This document shows, piece after piece, positions 25,823 through 36,638 of a DNA stretch of 64,000 nt (position 1 is the stretch's first letter; each line of letters starts with the position of its first letter). The notes below the pieces were generated by a model. That model did no database searches. It was not told the DNA's origin and was given only the letters and a program-made list of their open reading frames with translations. The translations under genes and the position numbers were made by a program. Origin of the DNA: Brettanomyces bruxellensis (lineage: Eukaryota > Ascomycota > Pichiomycetes > Pichiales > Pichiaceae); assembly GCF_011074885.1 (NCBI RefSeq), contig NC_054686.1, positions 186,001-250,000 on the forward strand, written 5' to 3'.

Positions 25823-26461
25823 TCAAATATCCGTCCACCATGAAGAAGTAATCAACCCATCATCCATTTTTAATTTCACCACATACCCCATAGTGGCAGT
25901 CAATGCTGCTGCAACGGAAATTTCTTTTGTCAAATCAGACTCATATATAGGGTCATCCCTATGCAGAACATCCCTATAAATTTCATACACGATTCTCAGC
26001 CAAAAAAGGGTTATTCCCACGACATAAAAAACTAACGCAGGGGTAGTGACAATTGTTGCATACAATAGTCCCAAATTGTAGAAGAGGTGGATCTCAAGAA
26101 TTATATAATGCCAAATCCACCTTGCAATAACATATGGTGACCCTAGAAGTGTTTGACTTATGATTTTTACTACTCTATTTGACGAGCTTCCGAATTTTTT
26201 GAGTAAGTAATCCCTTAAATCATCTACATAATGATGAGGGGGTTCCAAAGAAGCAGCAACAACACCCAAAGACCTCATTAATCGATTTTCCCTCCCATGC
26301 CTTCTTCCAACAATAGTGGATTCATCATTTCCACTGTGCTCTTCTCTTATTTGGGCCGGAAATACATTTCTGTAAGGTTGGATTGAAGAAACAATAGATC
26401 TAGTACTGGATTCTGGGTCTCTGTGGGAACTATCATTATTCGAATGTGTCACTGCAGACAT
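25823..26461 (-). CDS. Unknown multi-pass membrane protein
   Basis: The 212-residue protein starts at an ATG at 26461. A Ser/Asn/Arg-rich cytosolic N-terminus of about 95 residues leads to two or three hydrophobic segments: YVIARWIWHYIILEIHLFY near 110-128, LLYATIVTTPALVFYVVGITLFWL near 131-155, and a weaker EISVAAALTATMGYVV near 182-198. The tail ends SSWWTDI. I do not recognise the family. The arrangement suggests an ER, nuclear-envelope or peroxisomal membrane protein. It lies upstream of CSM1 on the same strand with a 240-base gap. Confidence 0.7.
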   Translation of the reverse strand: MSAVTHSNNDSSHRDPESSTRSIVSSIQPYRNVFPAQIREEHSGNDESTIVGRRHGRENRLMRSLGVVAASLEPPHHYVDDLRDYLLKKFGSSSNRVVKIISQTLLGSPYVIARWIWHYIILEIHLFYNLGLLYATIVTTPALVFYVVGITLFWLRIVYEIYRDVLHRDDPIYESDLTKEISVAAALTATMGYVVKLKMDDGLITSSWWTDI

Positions 26462-27549
26462 AATATATTAAATTCAAACACGAATTGATTCAAAAATGAA
26501 GAAACTTCAACATAATAATTTTTCAGACATAGATTAACAGTGGTAATACATGAGTACTACCTTCCAAATCCTTTTCTTTGTCCTTTTACTTGTCTCACTG
26601 ATGTGCTTTTTTTCGCACCCAAATTCTTTGCTTACCTCAGCACACAATTTTAATTTTCTTGGCCTAACGTAAGCAGACTCCGATCCCTAACATTAAGTTT
26701 CGCGCTAATCTAAAAATAGTTTTCTGGCCCCAACGCAAATTCCAGATTTCATTTCATTTGATCACTGAAACACATTCAAAGCGTGAATGTCTTACTGGAA
26801 GAAGCATCATTCACTAGTGAGATACTATAACTTGGCACAGCTGAAATGTTTAATTTATATCTGCATTTCTAGTTCAATTACAGTTTCGGTTGAAATGAAA
26901 AATGAATCCTTTCCCATCTGTTTGGCGTTTTGCAAATTCTATTGTAAGAAGCATTAGCCATTATTAAGATTCACTCGAGAAAGGCAAATCAAAAATGAAA
27001 ACAATGTTATGCGTCGATTCGGCATTGTTAAGAAATCATCACGGTAGCGAGAAATATTAGTCGACTAACAGGAATATTCTTATTTTCATATTTATTTTAT
27101 TTTTATCGCATCTTATTTTTTCTGTATGTCCTCCACCTTGCACATTCAAAGAAAAATTTTTTTTTTTCATCGATCTTATTCCTTGAAACTTCCTGCAACT
27201 TCTCAAATGTTTTTCGGGAACACAATATACCACTCTATGGGACAGATGTTGGGCAAGTAGCTAAAAACATTGTCACCCATAAAATAAAGAGCACCGTCTA
27301 CTTTCTTTTTTGCAATTGCTCATATACACTACATTCACTGAAGTGCAAGTCGCTCGATTACATAATCAGCTTCAGGCGAAAATTCGCGTATTCGGCACCC
27401 CCACCTGTTCAATTTTCCGGATAAATAGAGCGAACTGGTAATTTGCTATTTATCACTTGTCGGGTTTGGATTTTTATTCGTGAGCAAAGAGTTAAGATAT
27501 CAGCAATAGGAAAGAGAGGATAAAGGAGTGGAAAGGCGTTGCGGGAAAT
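26462..27549. promoter_or_regulatory. Divergent intergenic region upstream of the first BMT gene
   Basis: AT-rich, with poly-T near 27160-27169 and no plausible reading frame. It must contain the promoters of the unknown membrane protein (left) and the first beta-mannosyltransferase (right). No transcription-factor site is convincing. Confidence 0.5.
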
Positions 27550-29514
27550 ATGAGACTTATGTTTCCAATTCTCGGAACCAACAAGCTGGTCATAGCTATT
27601 CTATCATTGCTCATCATATATCTGGTGTGGCCTATAGATCAAATAGAAAAAGAGCAAAAACCGGCCCGCCGTGCGCCAACAGGCGATTTCGTCATAGATG
27701 AGAACGCTGGCTTGATTGATGACGTGGATGAAAGTGAGGAGGCCTCAATTTATGATGACCTTTACGAACCAATAGTAAAACCCGTCCGAGGATCATACAA
27801 TCCAGATACCGGAAACATAGAAGTGCCGCAAGTGATAAATCCGACAATGATCGATGATGCACTTCGGCGTTTAAGTATGCGACCATTGAGAAAGAATGCA
27901 GATGAGCAAGCAGAGGCGGCACATTTTGACTTTAATGGCGTGCGAATAGAGAAGTACAATAAGATAAAAATGACACCACTCACGCACGAGCTTGCATTCA
28001 CAGCTTTGACAAAGGAAGAAGATCCCGGAGATTCAGGGGGTTGCAAGGATCTGGAGTATATTTCGCAGGAGAAGATAGTCCGGAGCGATCCATTACCGAT
28101 TGGATATGGCTTTCGTTTTCAATATCTCAAAGATTACCTCAAGAAATCTGGGTACGCACAGAAGATAGCCCAGGTGGACTTGAAGCATATGAAGAAATCA
28201 GATTGGTACATGTTTTCGGGGTCGGCAACATGGCTTCCCGATGTGCAATGCTATATAATGGCCAGCCGTTTGATGTACGCTCCAAAACTTCGTGGATCTC
28301 CAGTGGTTTCACTCATTTGGATGCAGTTATTTGACAAGGAGTGGAAGGAGCTTATTGGCAGAAGAATCAGATATCTAGGAGTGACGGATGAAGAAGTTGA
28401 CAACGTGTTGCGAGACGTTTCACTGATTGGTGGAAAGGGGAAGGCTGTGGAGCATCGGCTAGATAAGATCTCCATAAAGTTTCCAACGGTATTGGATATA
28501 CCGTTTATAGTGAAAAATGATGGAAGCCCGTTGGGACCGGAAGATCCCCGCATAGTATCAAAAGGCACTGGTACAAACGACACGGAGCCAATTATATTGT
28601 TCAACATGCTTGCAAGCTCAAAGAGAAGGTCGATGTTTGCGGCTTTTCCGTTGCAGAAACCAGCACCATCATATGACAGTGGGGCCAATATTCTACAATT
28701 TCGCCATGGAGGAAGCAGCTCACTTACAATCAAAGCTGTGGAGAAGAACTGGATGCCATTTTTCGAGAATCCATCCAACCCTACAGAGATCAGCTTCGTG
28801 TACAGTATAGACCCACTTGTTATGTTTCGTTGTAGTCTTAGAAACGGTAAATGTGAAAAAGTCCAGGATGACGTCACAGGAACAGGTTCATACGATGGAT
28901 TGCACAAGCATCCAGATACAATTGTTTTAAGAGGTGGTACAAATCTAATGCCGGTTCCCCAGGATAAGATTCGAAAAATCATTAACGACGACAGCAAGCC
29001 ACTACCACACTTATGGGTAGGCTTTTTGAAAACGCACGCATGGAATTGTGGCTGTGGAACGTCAATTTATAGACCCATCATGTACATATTGTCAAAAGTT
29101 GGTGGTGTGTACAGAGTGGACCTCATGACTGAGAGTTTGGATTTTGATATGGATGTACTTGCATTCAATGGAAAAGATACCAAATGCGGTAAGGATGGGC
29201 CGAACGTCCTTACCCCTAACAGCATACCATTTTGGGATATAAAGGAGAAGGCACACGGGTTATTGGGTGGAAAGAATTCCGACATTTACAATGATTTTAT
29301 GGGCTTAACCATAAGCGAAGCTGACAGGAATGTGAAGCTAATCTTTTTGAGAAACGTGATGAATTACATAGCGGGAATTTACCAGAACAAACATGCCCAA
29401 GACAGCCTCACAGCTCCGCATACTCAGTATCGTAAAGAAACAAGGGATGTTGAAAGATGTGTTCTGCGAGAATCCATTAATTACTGCAAACGTTACGCAA
29501 GAAGCCATTCTTGA
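27550..29514 (+). CDS. Beta-1,2-mannosyltransferase, BMT family, copy 1
   Basis: A type II Golgi membrane enzyme of 654 residues. A short cytosolic tail and signal anchor (about 11-28, LVIAILSLLIIYLVW) precede a stem and the large BMT (GT91-type) domain. Blocks shared by all three copies are WYxFSGSAxW, SLIWMQLFDKE, LDKISIKFPTV, GPEDPRI, EKNWMPF, LRGGTN, GCGTSxYRP and PNVLTPNSIPFW, ending FMGLTISEADRNVK. The family adds beta-linked mannose to cell-wall mannan or phospholipomannan in Candida albicans and Komagataella. This copy is clearly more diverged than copies 2 and 3 and lacks their charged insert. Acceptor and linkage position cannot be read from sequence. Confidence 0.88.
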   Translation: MRLMFPILGTNKLVIAILSLLIIYLVWPIDQIEKEQKPARRAPTGDFVIDENAGLIDDVDESEEASIYDDLYEPIVKPVRGSYNPDTGNIEVPQVINPTMIDDALRRLSMRPLRKNADEQAEAAHFDFNGVRIEKYNKIKMTPLTHELAFTALTKEEDPGDSGGCKDLEYISQEKIVRSDPLPIGYGFRFQYLKDYLKKSGYAQKIAQVDLKHMKKSDWYMFSGSATWLPDVQCYIMASRLMYAPKLRGSPVVSLIWMQLFDKEWKELIGRRIRYLGVTDEEVDNVLRDVSLIGGKGKAVEHRLDKISIKFPTVLDIPFIVKNDGSPLGPEDPRIVSKGTGTNDTEPIILFNMLASSKRRSMFAAFPLQKPAPSYDSGANILQFRHGGSSSLTIKAVEKNWMPFFENPSNPTEISFVYSIDPLVMFRCSLRNGKCEKVQDDVTGTGSYDGLHKHPDTIVLRGGTNLMPVPQDKIRKIINDDSKPLPHLWVGFLKTHAWNCGCGTSIYRPIMYILSKVGGVYRVDLMTESLDFDMDVLAFNGKDTKCGKDGPNVLTPNSIPFWDIKEKAHGLLGGKNSDIYNDFMGLTISEADRNVKLIFLRNVMNYIAGIYQNKHAQDSLTAPHTQYRKETRDVERCVLRESINYCKRYARSHS

Positions 29515-30953
29515 AGGAGATTAAACTTTGAGGTGGTGATAAAGACCGAATAAATGCCATTGGTGCTAACCTGAGCGACAGTGGATATAATAATAGCCTA
29601 TAATAGTTTCAGAGACGCCATATTTAATGAATAAATTAATAAATAAAGGTTTTCGTATAGTGTAGTAGGTAAAATGATTCGAGGCTGTGTATATTTTAAA
29701 GTGAAACCATGAATTCTGGATGGCGTACCAAAAATTCGAATTGTGAAAGGTGAATCTATATATAGTTAGCCATATATCTCTAGAACTTTCTTTTTTTTTT
29801 CTTTCCTCACAGCTTCAGTATCTGCATGCTATTATTCTTATACCGAAAAAAGAAGAGAAAAAATTTTTTTTAACGTCCCCCTTCATCCATTTGGGTCTCT
29901 AACAACATAATCATACTTTCAAACGAAACACACAGATGCACTCGAGATCAGGTTTATACATTTAGCAAAAGGAGATTTGTAATTTTTTTGTTGAAGTGCC
30001 GGGCTAATTATTTCTGCTTAATTGCAAGTTCTATTTTTATCTCCGCGATTCTCTTCCTGCAGCTAGCAACCACTTTTTATCGACAAGGTCTATTATCTTC
30101 TTGATATACTTTATTGATATTACATTATAAAGAAGATGTGTTGCCACTTCTGGATTCATTCTAAGTCATGCTTATTAAAGGAACTCTAAAAATATTCCTC
30201 ATAATGGGTAATAAATAGGGGAGACCAAATGAATAAAATCATGTTAAGTAAAAACTAACACAATATTCATGCTAGAAAATTACATTAATCGTTTTGCATA
30301 TTTTTGGTGGCAAAGCCTGGTTGCGGGAAGCTTGCACACGTGCTAACAAAGAAAAATGACAAAAAAATTTTAGAGTTTAACGAGTCAAAACAATTGTTGA
30401 TGCTCGTTTGAGCAAATGACACAAAATGCAGCGAATTGGAAATTTATTTTGTTTTCTGGCCGATGCTCATATTCAAGAAGAAAAAGCGTCAAAGAATTTA
30501 TACATGGAAAAGAAAAGCAGGATACTCCATTCTTATTCAAGATTTTACTGTGCCTGTAGCTATGAAGTCATAGCTAATAGTTTCAGTTTGTCTCCGGTCA
30601 GTTTATATTTTGCTTGTTCTCTCACAATCTATTATTTTCCTTTTTATTTCCTTATTTTGGATTGTAATTAGTGTTGACATTTTTCCGATATTCTGAGTAC
30701 TACAGACACTCATTTCTTGCTATTTATGTAAGCGGTTAGCGTGTCTCAAATGTTTTATTGCTGCTCCTATCTTGCATAAGATGGTTTTTGCTTTCACTTA
30801 GGTCTTGTGCTACCCGGGATTGATTTCGTTTCTGATTTTGTAATTATCAACACCTTTCATATTCTTACCTCTCGACTCCAACCCTCTTTCTAGGAAGGAT
30901 TAAATGAATTATAGGCATTCAGTTCCTCACGTACGGGTAAAAAATACCGAACA
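29515..30953. other. AT-rich spacer between BMT copies 1 and 2
   Basis: This 1.4 kb stretch carries only short frames. The ATG-started 81-codon frame at 30426-30671 has no family resemblance. GGTGGCAAA at 30306-30314 equals the Rpn4 proteasome-associated element but has no proteasome gene nearby. No transposon or RNA gene is recognised. Confidence 0.5.
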
Positions 30954-32963
30954 ATGCATTTGAAGGATATCTGCCTTCCAGGAGTATGGAGAAGTCGAAA
31001 GGCTCTGAAGATAGGCTTTTTGGCAGTTTTCCTGATTGGACTTATTTCAATTTGCTTTTGGACAGGCATTGATACAATAACCAGTAAGCTTGAAGGAACA
31101 CAACTTGTTATATGGGGCTTAAGAGCAAATGGTCATGATGACAAGACCGAACAATCAATTTCACAAGGGACTCCCGATGCTATTGAAGATGCTAGGGAGC
31201 AGTACTACAGATTATTGGACCAATCACTTGAGAAAATGAATCTTATGCCATTGGGACACTACCACTCAGAGGTACCATCTTTATATTCTGGTCCAAGGGG
31301 AATATTAAAACAGATAAATAATGCGAAAAGCACACACATTAATGCATACTTAGGAAAAAGAGAGAAGGATGATGAAGATGTCTGTGGCCAGTTGAGATTT
31401 AGCAAATCAAACGAGAAAGAGGACTTGGATATTAAATATTCAGAAGCCAAACAGTTGGGTAGTGAAGTGAATACGGATGCATTACTAAGGTATCTAAATG
31501 TGTCTGGATATGGAACCAAAGTCCCGAAAATCAACATGTCGAAAATGGAAAACGATCGCTGGTACAGATTTTCTGGTTCGGCAATTTGGTTAGAAGATCA
31601 ACAATGCTACTTTGAAGTGGACCGGGTGATGTATGCACCAAAGTCACGAAGTGTTCCATGGTTGTCGTTAATATGGATGCAGTTGTTTGACAAGAATTTC
31701 AATGAAATCAAGAATAAAAGACTCCGGTTTATGGATCTTTCAAGTGAAGAGATTGAAAAGGTATTATTAGAACTTCGAAAAGAGGATGTCAATAAAGATG
31801 AAGAGAAGCGAGAAAGGGTCTTGGATAAAATATCCATTAAATTTCCTACTGTGATGGACATTTCGTTCACAACTGAAGACTTTGGTAGACCGCAGGGACC
31901 TGAAGATCCTAGAATATTTGCAAGGCTAGATGATGAAGGTAAAACAGAGCCAGTGGTCATATTTAATCAAGTTAACGACCTTAACCATCGGGCCATGTTT
32001 GCGGGATTTCCTTTAAGAAGAAAAAGTAGCAATGCAGAACATAGTGTGCCCACCATACAGTTCAACTTTAGGCCAGAAACAAAACTCAAACTCAAGTCAA
32101 TCGAGAAGAATTGGATGCCATTCGTTGAAAAGGCGGCCGATTCAAATATTGTTAGCTTCATATATGAATTGGATCCATTATCAATTCTCCAATGTACTTT
32201 AGATGATGGCCTTTGCGTTATGGTTCAGAAAGCAGAAGATAAGGGAACTAGGATGGGAGCCCAGGTGTCCCTAAGAGGGGGAACAAATTTTATTCCAATA
32301 CCAGAAATTGTCATGAATGAGATTTTTACAAAGGAGGAGATGGCCAAATACAATATAAAGATATGGATATCCTTTATAAAGTACCACGGATGGAAAAGTG
32401 GGTGTGGAACTTCTACATATAGACCTGCACTTTCTGCTTTGATCAAAACAAATGATAATTACAGAATTGGTATGATGTCTGGAGCATTTGATTTTGGAAT
32501 AGATGTGCTCTCTTTTGATGGAAAGTCGGTGAAGTGTGATGCTGGAGGTCCAAATGTTCTTACTCCAAATAGCATTCCATTTTGGAAAGTTATGAAATTG
32601 AACAAGAATAAGGATGGGGAGAAAAGTAAGGGCGATAAGAATGAAGGGAAAAGTAAGGACAAAAAGGATGGAGAGAAAAGTAACGATACTAAAGAAACAA
32701 ACGAAGTAGTTGATGAACCTAAAGATTCTAGTATGCCATCCTATAGGGATCTTATGGGACTTACAATTAGTGAGGCAGATAGAAATGTGAAAATTTTGTT
32801 TATCAACAATCTTGTGAATTATTTGGCTAGCTCATTCAAGAAAAGTTTCCGGGATAACTTACAAGGCTTTGGTGATAATTCGGCACAGGAAATGGTCGAC
32901 ATAGAGAAATGTGCGGCTTATGATTTCTTGCAATACTGCAAAAATTATGAGAAAGCACATTAG
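30954..32963 (+). CDS. Beta-1,2-mannosyltransferase, BMT family, copy 2
   Basis: The protein has 669 residues with an N-terminal signal anchor at about 18-37 (ALKIGFLAVFLIGLISICFW). It has the full set of BMT blocks, including YRFSGSAIWLEDQQCYFEVDR, GPEDPRIF, SGCGTSTYRP and MGLTISEADRNVK. Between the SIPFWK block and the last conserved helix lies a Lys/Glu/Asp-rich insert of about 45 residues with repeated GEKSK/KSKDKK motifs. It is very close to copy 3 over the whole catalytic domain, which indicates a tandem duplication later than the split from copy 1. Confidence 0.9.
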   Translation: MHLKDICLPGVWRSRKALKIGFLAVFLIGLISICFWTGIDTITSKLEGTQLVIWGLRANGHDDKTEQSISQGTPDAIEDAREQYYRLLDQSLEKMNLMPLGHYHSEVPSLYSGPRGILKQINNAKSTHINAYLGKREKDDEDVCGQLRFSKSNEKEDLDIKYSEAKQLGSEVNTDALLRYLNVSGYGTKVPKINMSKMENDRWYRFSGSAIWLEDQQCYFEVDRVMYAPKSRSVPWLSLIWMQLFDKNFNEIKNKRLRFMDLSSEEIEKVLLELRKEDVNKDEEKRERVLDKISIKFPTVMDISFTTEDFGRPQGPEDPRIFARLDDEGKTEPVVIFNQVNDLNHRAMFAGFPLRRKSSNAEHSVPTIQFNFRPETKLKLKSIEKNWMPFVEKAADSNIVSFIYELDPLSILQCTLDDGLCVMVQKAEDKGTRMGAQVSLRGGTNFIPIPEIVMNEIFTKEEMAKYNIKIWISFIKYHGWKSGCGTSTYRPALSALIKTNDNYRIGMMSGAFDFGIDVLSFDGKSVKCDAGGPNVLTPNSIPFWKVMKLNKNKDGEKSKGDKNEGKSKDKKDGEKSNDTKETNEVVDEPKDSSMPSYRDLMGLTISEADRNVKILFINNLVNYLASSFKKSFRDNLQGFGDNSAQEMVDIEKCAAYDFLQYCKNYEKAH

Positions 32964-34380
32964 CTTTTACAGTACTCTTAATGGCATAATAATGTTGTTT
33001 GGAACAATAAGTAAATGTGGCTGGACCAGTTCTTAATATCAATCAATATAATCATCAAAAGGTATGGGAAGTATGATCTTAGTGGATTTGTCGATAGTGG
33101 CTGCGTTGTTTTATATACTTAAGAAAACTGAATCCATTAAAAATTATACGTGCTGAATATGTATCTCTTCGTTGCGGAATACATCCAAAAATATTGTATG
33201 TCATCTTTTGATTCGTTGTGAAACAATATAGAGGAAAAATCGCTATAAAGGTATCTGAAAACGTCAATAATTAATGTACGAAAGTTTACACAAATATGAC
33301 TGGCAAACAATCTGTACTCCATTTGAAGTCATGTATCATGCCTTTTCTCTATAGTTGACTATCTTTATGAATTTCCTTTGTGATTCAACTCTATTTTAAA
33401 TACTCTGAATTTTACTATTTTGGGAAAACTGCATAATTTTGCATCAAAAGTTCAGGTGATCCTGTTATTCAAGCATGCTAAAAAAAATTAAATTTCCAAA
33501 AAAAACAGCCCTTGATCCTTTGTTTGAGACCTTAAATACATATTTCCAATTTATCTGACAATGTATTCCATTTATTAAGCAATATTTAGAGGCATGGCTT
33601 ATGGAAGTTCAAAATTCTTAGAAGGCGTATTTTTTGAAAATAACTCTTAGTCACTAATATTAAACATCACTACAGCGGATACCTACATTCTATTTTTTAA
33701 CTAGTCCTCACAGCTTAATATTTCAACAAACTACTTGTGTCAGTTAGTTAAACGATAGAATTTCTCCCCCAAAAATATTGATTCTTATTTAGCGATTCAT
33801 CGTACATAATACATAGGGAAACAAGTAAGATCACTATTGTTTGTATTTTTTATTTTTATTTTTATTTTGCTTTGTCTGGATAATGCATATACTTATTAAA
33901 AATGCAAAGAAAGACTTGTGCTAGTATCAATAATAAGAATTTTGGTGCTACTCAAATTTTTTACTTTTTTTGATCGAAATAAATATGGTACGCATACACA
34001 GTTTGGTGTCCTGCTATTCTTTCCGTAATACAAATTTCCACAGTCCGTTTGTACTTCCCGAAAACTGCTCATCGCACTTTTTTTTTTGTGTATGTTTTTC
34101 CTATAACGCACAGTCTCCTGCTTACATCCTTTCCGTTCCCATATATGAACTGACAAAATTAGATTTTTGATATTCAATTTAAAGGCAAGTTAAGACCTCA
34201 GGTCTTATATATAAGTAAATCTGCTTTTTTTGATCCGCATTTATGTTCCTAAGTTGAGCCAGCCCATTTTCAGTTTTATATAGCCTGGTAATCACTCCTT
34301 TTCTCCATGCTCTGTTCTACATTTGCAGGGGTTTAAAATGTATAGTTTGCTAAATCTAAGAATAATCAATATCTTGGTCC
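32964..34380. other. AT-rich spacer between BMT copies 2 and 3
   Basis: It is 1.4 kb of low-complexity AT-rich DNA without a credible frame. Despite the close kinship of the two flanking genes, the sequence just upstream of copy 3 does not visibly resemble that upstream of copy 2, so the promoters have diverged or were not duplicated. Confidence 0.5.
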
Positions 34381-36378
34381 ATGAATTTAAAGGGTGTCTC
34401 CTTAAAAATTTGGCGAGGCCACAGGGCCTTTAAAGTGGTAATACCGACAATTTTTCTTATTTTACTAGCTTTGTTGTGTACCTGGACAGGTCTTGATGCT
34501 TTAACAAGCAAGCTTGAAGAACCCCAGCCTCTTGCTTTGGGACTGATTACAAACCGTAATAGTACTATCAGTGGTGGGAAAGAAACTTTCATTCCAACCA
34601 AGGATGAAATCAAAAATGCTAGGGAGTATTATTATAAGTTGTTGGATCAATCTCTACTACGACTGGATCTAATGCCTTTGGAGAGACCTAAGATAGAAAA
34701 TACATCTATATATTCAGGGCCAAGCGGATATTTCATGAATATAAGTTCGGCAAGGACAGTCCAATTCAATTCATATTTGGCTACAGACAGAAAAGATGAC
34801 GGGGATATTTGCGAACACATGAAATTTGGCCAGGAAAAGAGCACAAGAACTACAGAAATCAAGATTTCCGAAGCCAAGCAGTTGGGAGATGATGTAAATA
34901 TATCAGCAATTAAGAGATATCTAAATATTTCGGGATATGGAGAAGATGTTCCAAAAGTGGATATTTCCAATATGGAAAACGATTGCTGGTATAGGTTTGC
35001 GGGTTCTGCAATCTGGTTAGAGGACCAACAATGTTACTTTGAAGTTGATCGGATAATGTATGCACCAGAATCACGTAATTCTCCTTGGTTGTCGCTAATC
35101 TGGATGCAGCTTTTTGACAAGGATTTCAACGAAATCAAAAGCAAAAGACTCCGGTTTATGGATCTTTCAGGTGAAGAAATCGAATCCGTATTATCTGAGC
35201 TTGGAAATTTCAATGCAACTGAAAATATCGATAGACGGGAGAAGCTTTTGGACAAAATTTCAACCAAATTCCCCGCCGTCATGGATATTTCTTTTATAAC
35301 AGAGGATTTTGGCAGGCCACAGGGACCTGAAGATCCCAGAATATTTGCGAGATTGGACAAAAATGGGAAAACAGAGCCAGTTGTCGTATTTAATCAGATA
35401 AATGATCGGAAACAGGTTGCTATGTACGCGGGATTTCCTTTGCGGAGAAACAGGGAACAGGATAAGCATAGTGTACCGACTGTTGAATTCAACTTCGGAA
35501 GTGAAACAAATCTTGAGTTCAAGCCAATTGAAAAGAACTGGATGCCATTTATTGAGGATCCAGAGGATGGCGATAAGATTAGCTTCATTTATGAATTGGA
35601 TCCATTAGCAATACTTCATTGCACCTTGCACGATGGAATTTGCGATGTGGCTCAAAAAATTGAAGCGGAACCAACAGAAATAGAGACAGGTGTTTCTCTA
35701 AGAGGAGGAACAAACCTCATTGCCATTCCTAGTTCAATTGTGCAGGAAATCTTTACAAAAGAGCAAACAGAGGGAAATAATGTGGGAATGTGGGTTTCAT
35801 TTCTTAAATATCATGGTTGGGAATCTGGATGTGGTAGTTCCACGTATAGGCCGGCACTTCTGACACTGGTTAGATACGATGATAAGTACAAAATTGAAAT
35901 GATGTCGGGTGCTTTTGATTTTGGCATGGATGTTCTCAGTTTTGACGGAAAATCAGTGAAATGCCATGACGATGGTCCCAACGTTCTTTCACCTAATAGC
36001 ATACCGTTTTGGAAAATCACCAAAGTGGGAAATTTGAAAGAGACGGATAACGAAAAGAGAGCTAGCGAGAAAACACAAGTACAAAACGCGCCAAACAATG
36101 AGAATGACCATAAAGAGGAAGAAAATAAGGAAATGCTAGATTCTAACAGCCCAGAGTACAAAGATCTTATGGGCCTAACGATTAGTGAGGCAGACAGGAA
36201 TGTTAAATATTTGTTTATAAGCAACATTATAAATTACGTGATGGAGGCATTCAAGACAAGCTCTTTGAGAAGGCCAGGAAGCTTTGATGAAAGCATATAT
36301 ACTGAGATGATTGATATTGAAAAGTGTGCAGTATTGGATTTCCTTGAATATTGCAAAGAGTATGAGAAAACCCACTAG
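34381..36378 (+). CDS. Beta-1,2-mannosyltransferase, BMT family, copy 3
   Basis: The protein has 665 residues with a signal anchor at about 18-36. It shares long blocks with copy 2, such as WYRFAGSAIWLEDQQCYFEV, IKSKRLRFMDLSGEEIE and FGRPQGPEDPRIFARLD. Its variable insert before the final MGLTISEADRNVK block is a different acidic/Asn-rich sequence (ETDNEKRASEKTQVQNAPNN). It is probably a Golgi mannosyltransferase for cell-wall mannan, like copies 1 and 2. Whether the copies act in series (initiation versus elongation), as in Candida, is open. Confidence 0.9.
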   Translation: MNLKGVSLKIWRGHRAFKVVIPTIFLILLALLCTWTGLDALTSKLEEPQPLALGLITNRNSTISGGKETFIPTKDEIKNAREYYYKLLDQSLLRLDLMPLERPKIENTSIYSGPSGYFMNISSARTVQFNSYLATDRKDDGDICEHMKFGQEKSTRTTEIKISEAKQLGDDVNISAIKRYLNISGYGEDVPKVDISNMENDCWYRFAGSAIWLEDQQCYFEVDRIMYAPESRNSPWLSLIWMQLFDKDFNEIKSKRLRFMDLSGEEIESVLSELGNFNATENIDRREKLLDKISTKFPAVMDISFITEDFGRPQGPEDPRIFARLDKNGKTEPVVVFNQINDRKQVAMYAGFPLRRNREQDKHSVPTVEFNFGSETNLEFKPIEKNWMPFIEDPEDGDKISFIYELDPLAILHCTLHDGICDVAQKIEAEPTEIETGVSLRGGTNLIAIPSSIVQEIFTKEQTEGNNVGMWVSFLKYHGWESGCGSSTYRPALLTLVRYDDKYKIEMMSGAFDFGMDVLSFDGKSVKCHDDGPNVLSPNSIPFWKITKVGNLKETDNEKRASEKTQVQNAPNNENDHKEEENKEMLDSNSPEYKDLMGLTISEADRNVKYLFISNIINYVMEAFKTSSLRRPGSFDESIYTEMIDIEKCAVLDFLEYCKEYEKTH

Positions 36379-36475
36379 GTTTTTTTATAAGTACATTTCT
36401 CTTGAATTTGGACCAAACATAACGCAAGGTTCGAGAATAATATTAATACGGTCACTGGTAGAGAGGAAATGGATT

Positions 36476-36543
36476 AAATGGAGTAAAGGAGTAAATGGAG
36501 TAAAGGAGTAAATGGAGTAAAGGAGTAAATGGAGTAAAGGAGT
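36476..36543. repeat. Four perfect copies of a 17-base tandem repeat
   Basis: The unit is aaatggagtaaaggagt, at 36476-36492, 36493-36509, 36510-36526 and 36527-36543, followed by a decaying copy. Lack of any mismatch points to recent expansion. Confidence 0.95.
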
Positions 36544-36638
36544 AAATGATGTAAATAAAGTAAGTGAAGACCAGAACAGTCCCGATGGGTCCTTACATAA
36601 CACGGCAAATCTATTGGCCAGAAACTGCACCCGATCAA

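Noticed and set aside
25044..25979. 311-codon plus-strand frame across the CSM1 start and the next gene's end
   Set aside because: It begins with GTG, is hydrophobic from antisense Lys/Glu codons, and overlaps two supported genes.
28251..28997. 248-codon minus-strand frame inside BMT copy 1
   Set aside because: Antisense of a conserved enzyme, no family resemblance.
30306..30314. GGTGGCAAA, identical to the Rpn4 proteasome element
   Set aside because: The nearest genes are beta-mannosyltransferases and the site is about 640 bases from the next ATG. A chance 9-mer is the simpler reading.
30426..30671. ATG-started 81-codon frame between BMT copies 1 and 2
   Set aside because: No similarity, composition expected of random AT-rich DNA, and nothing comparable upstream of copy 3.
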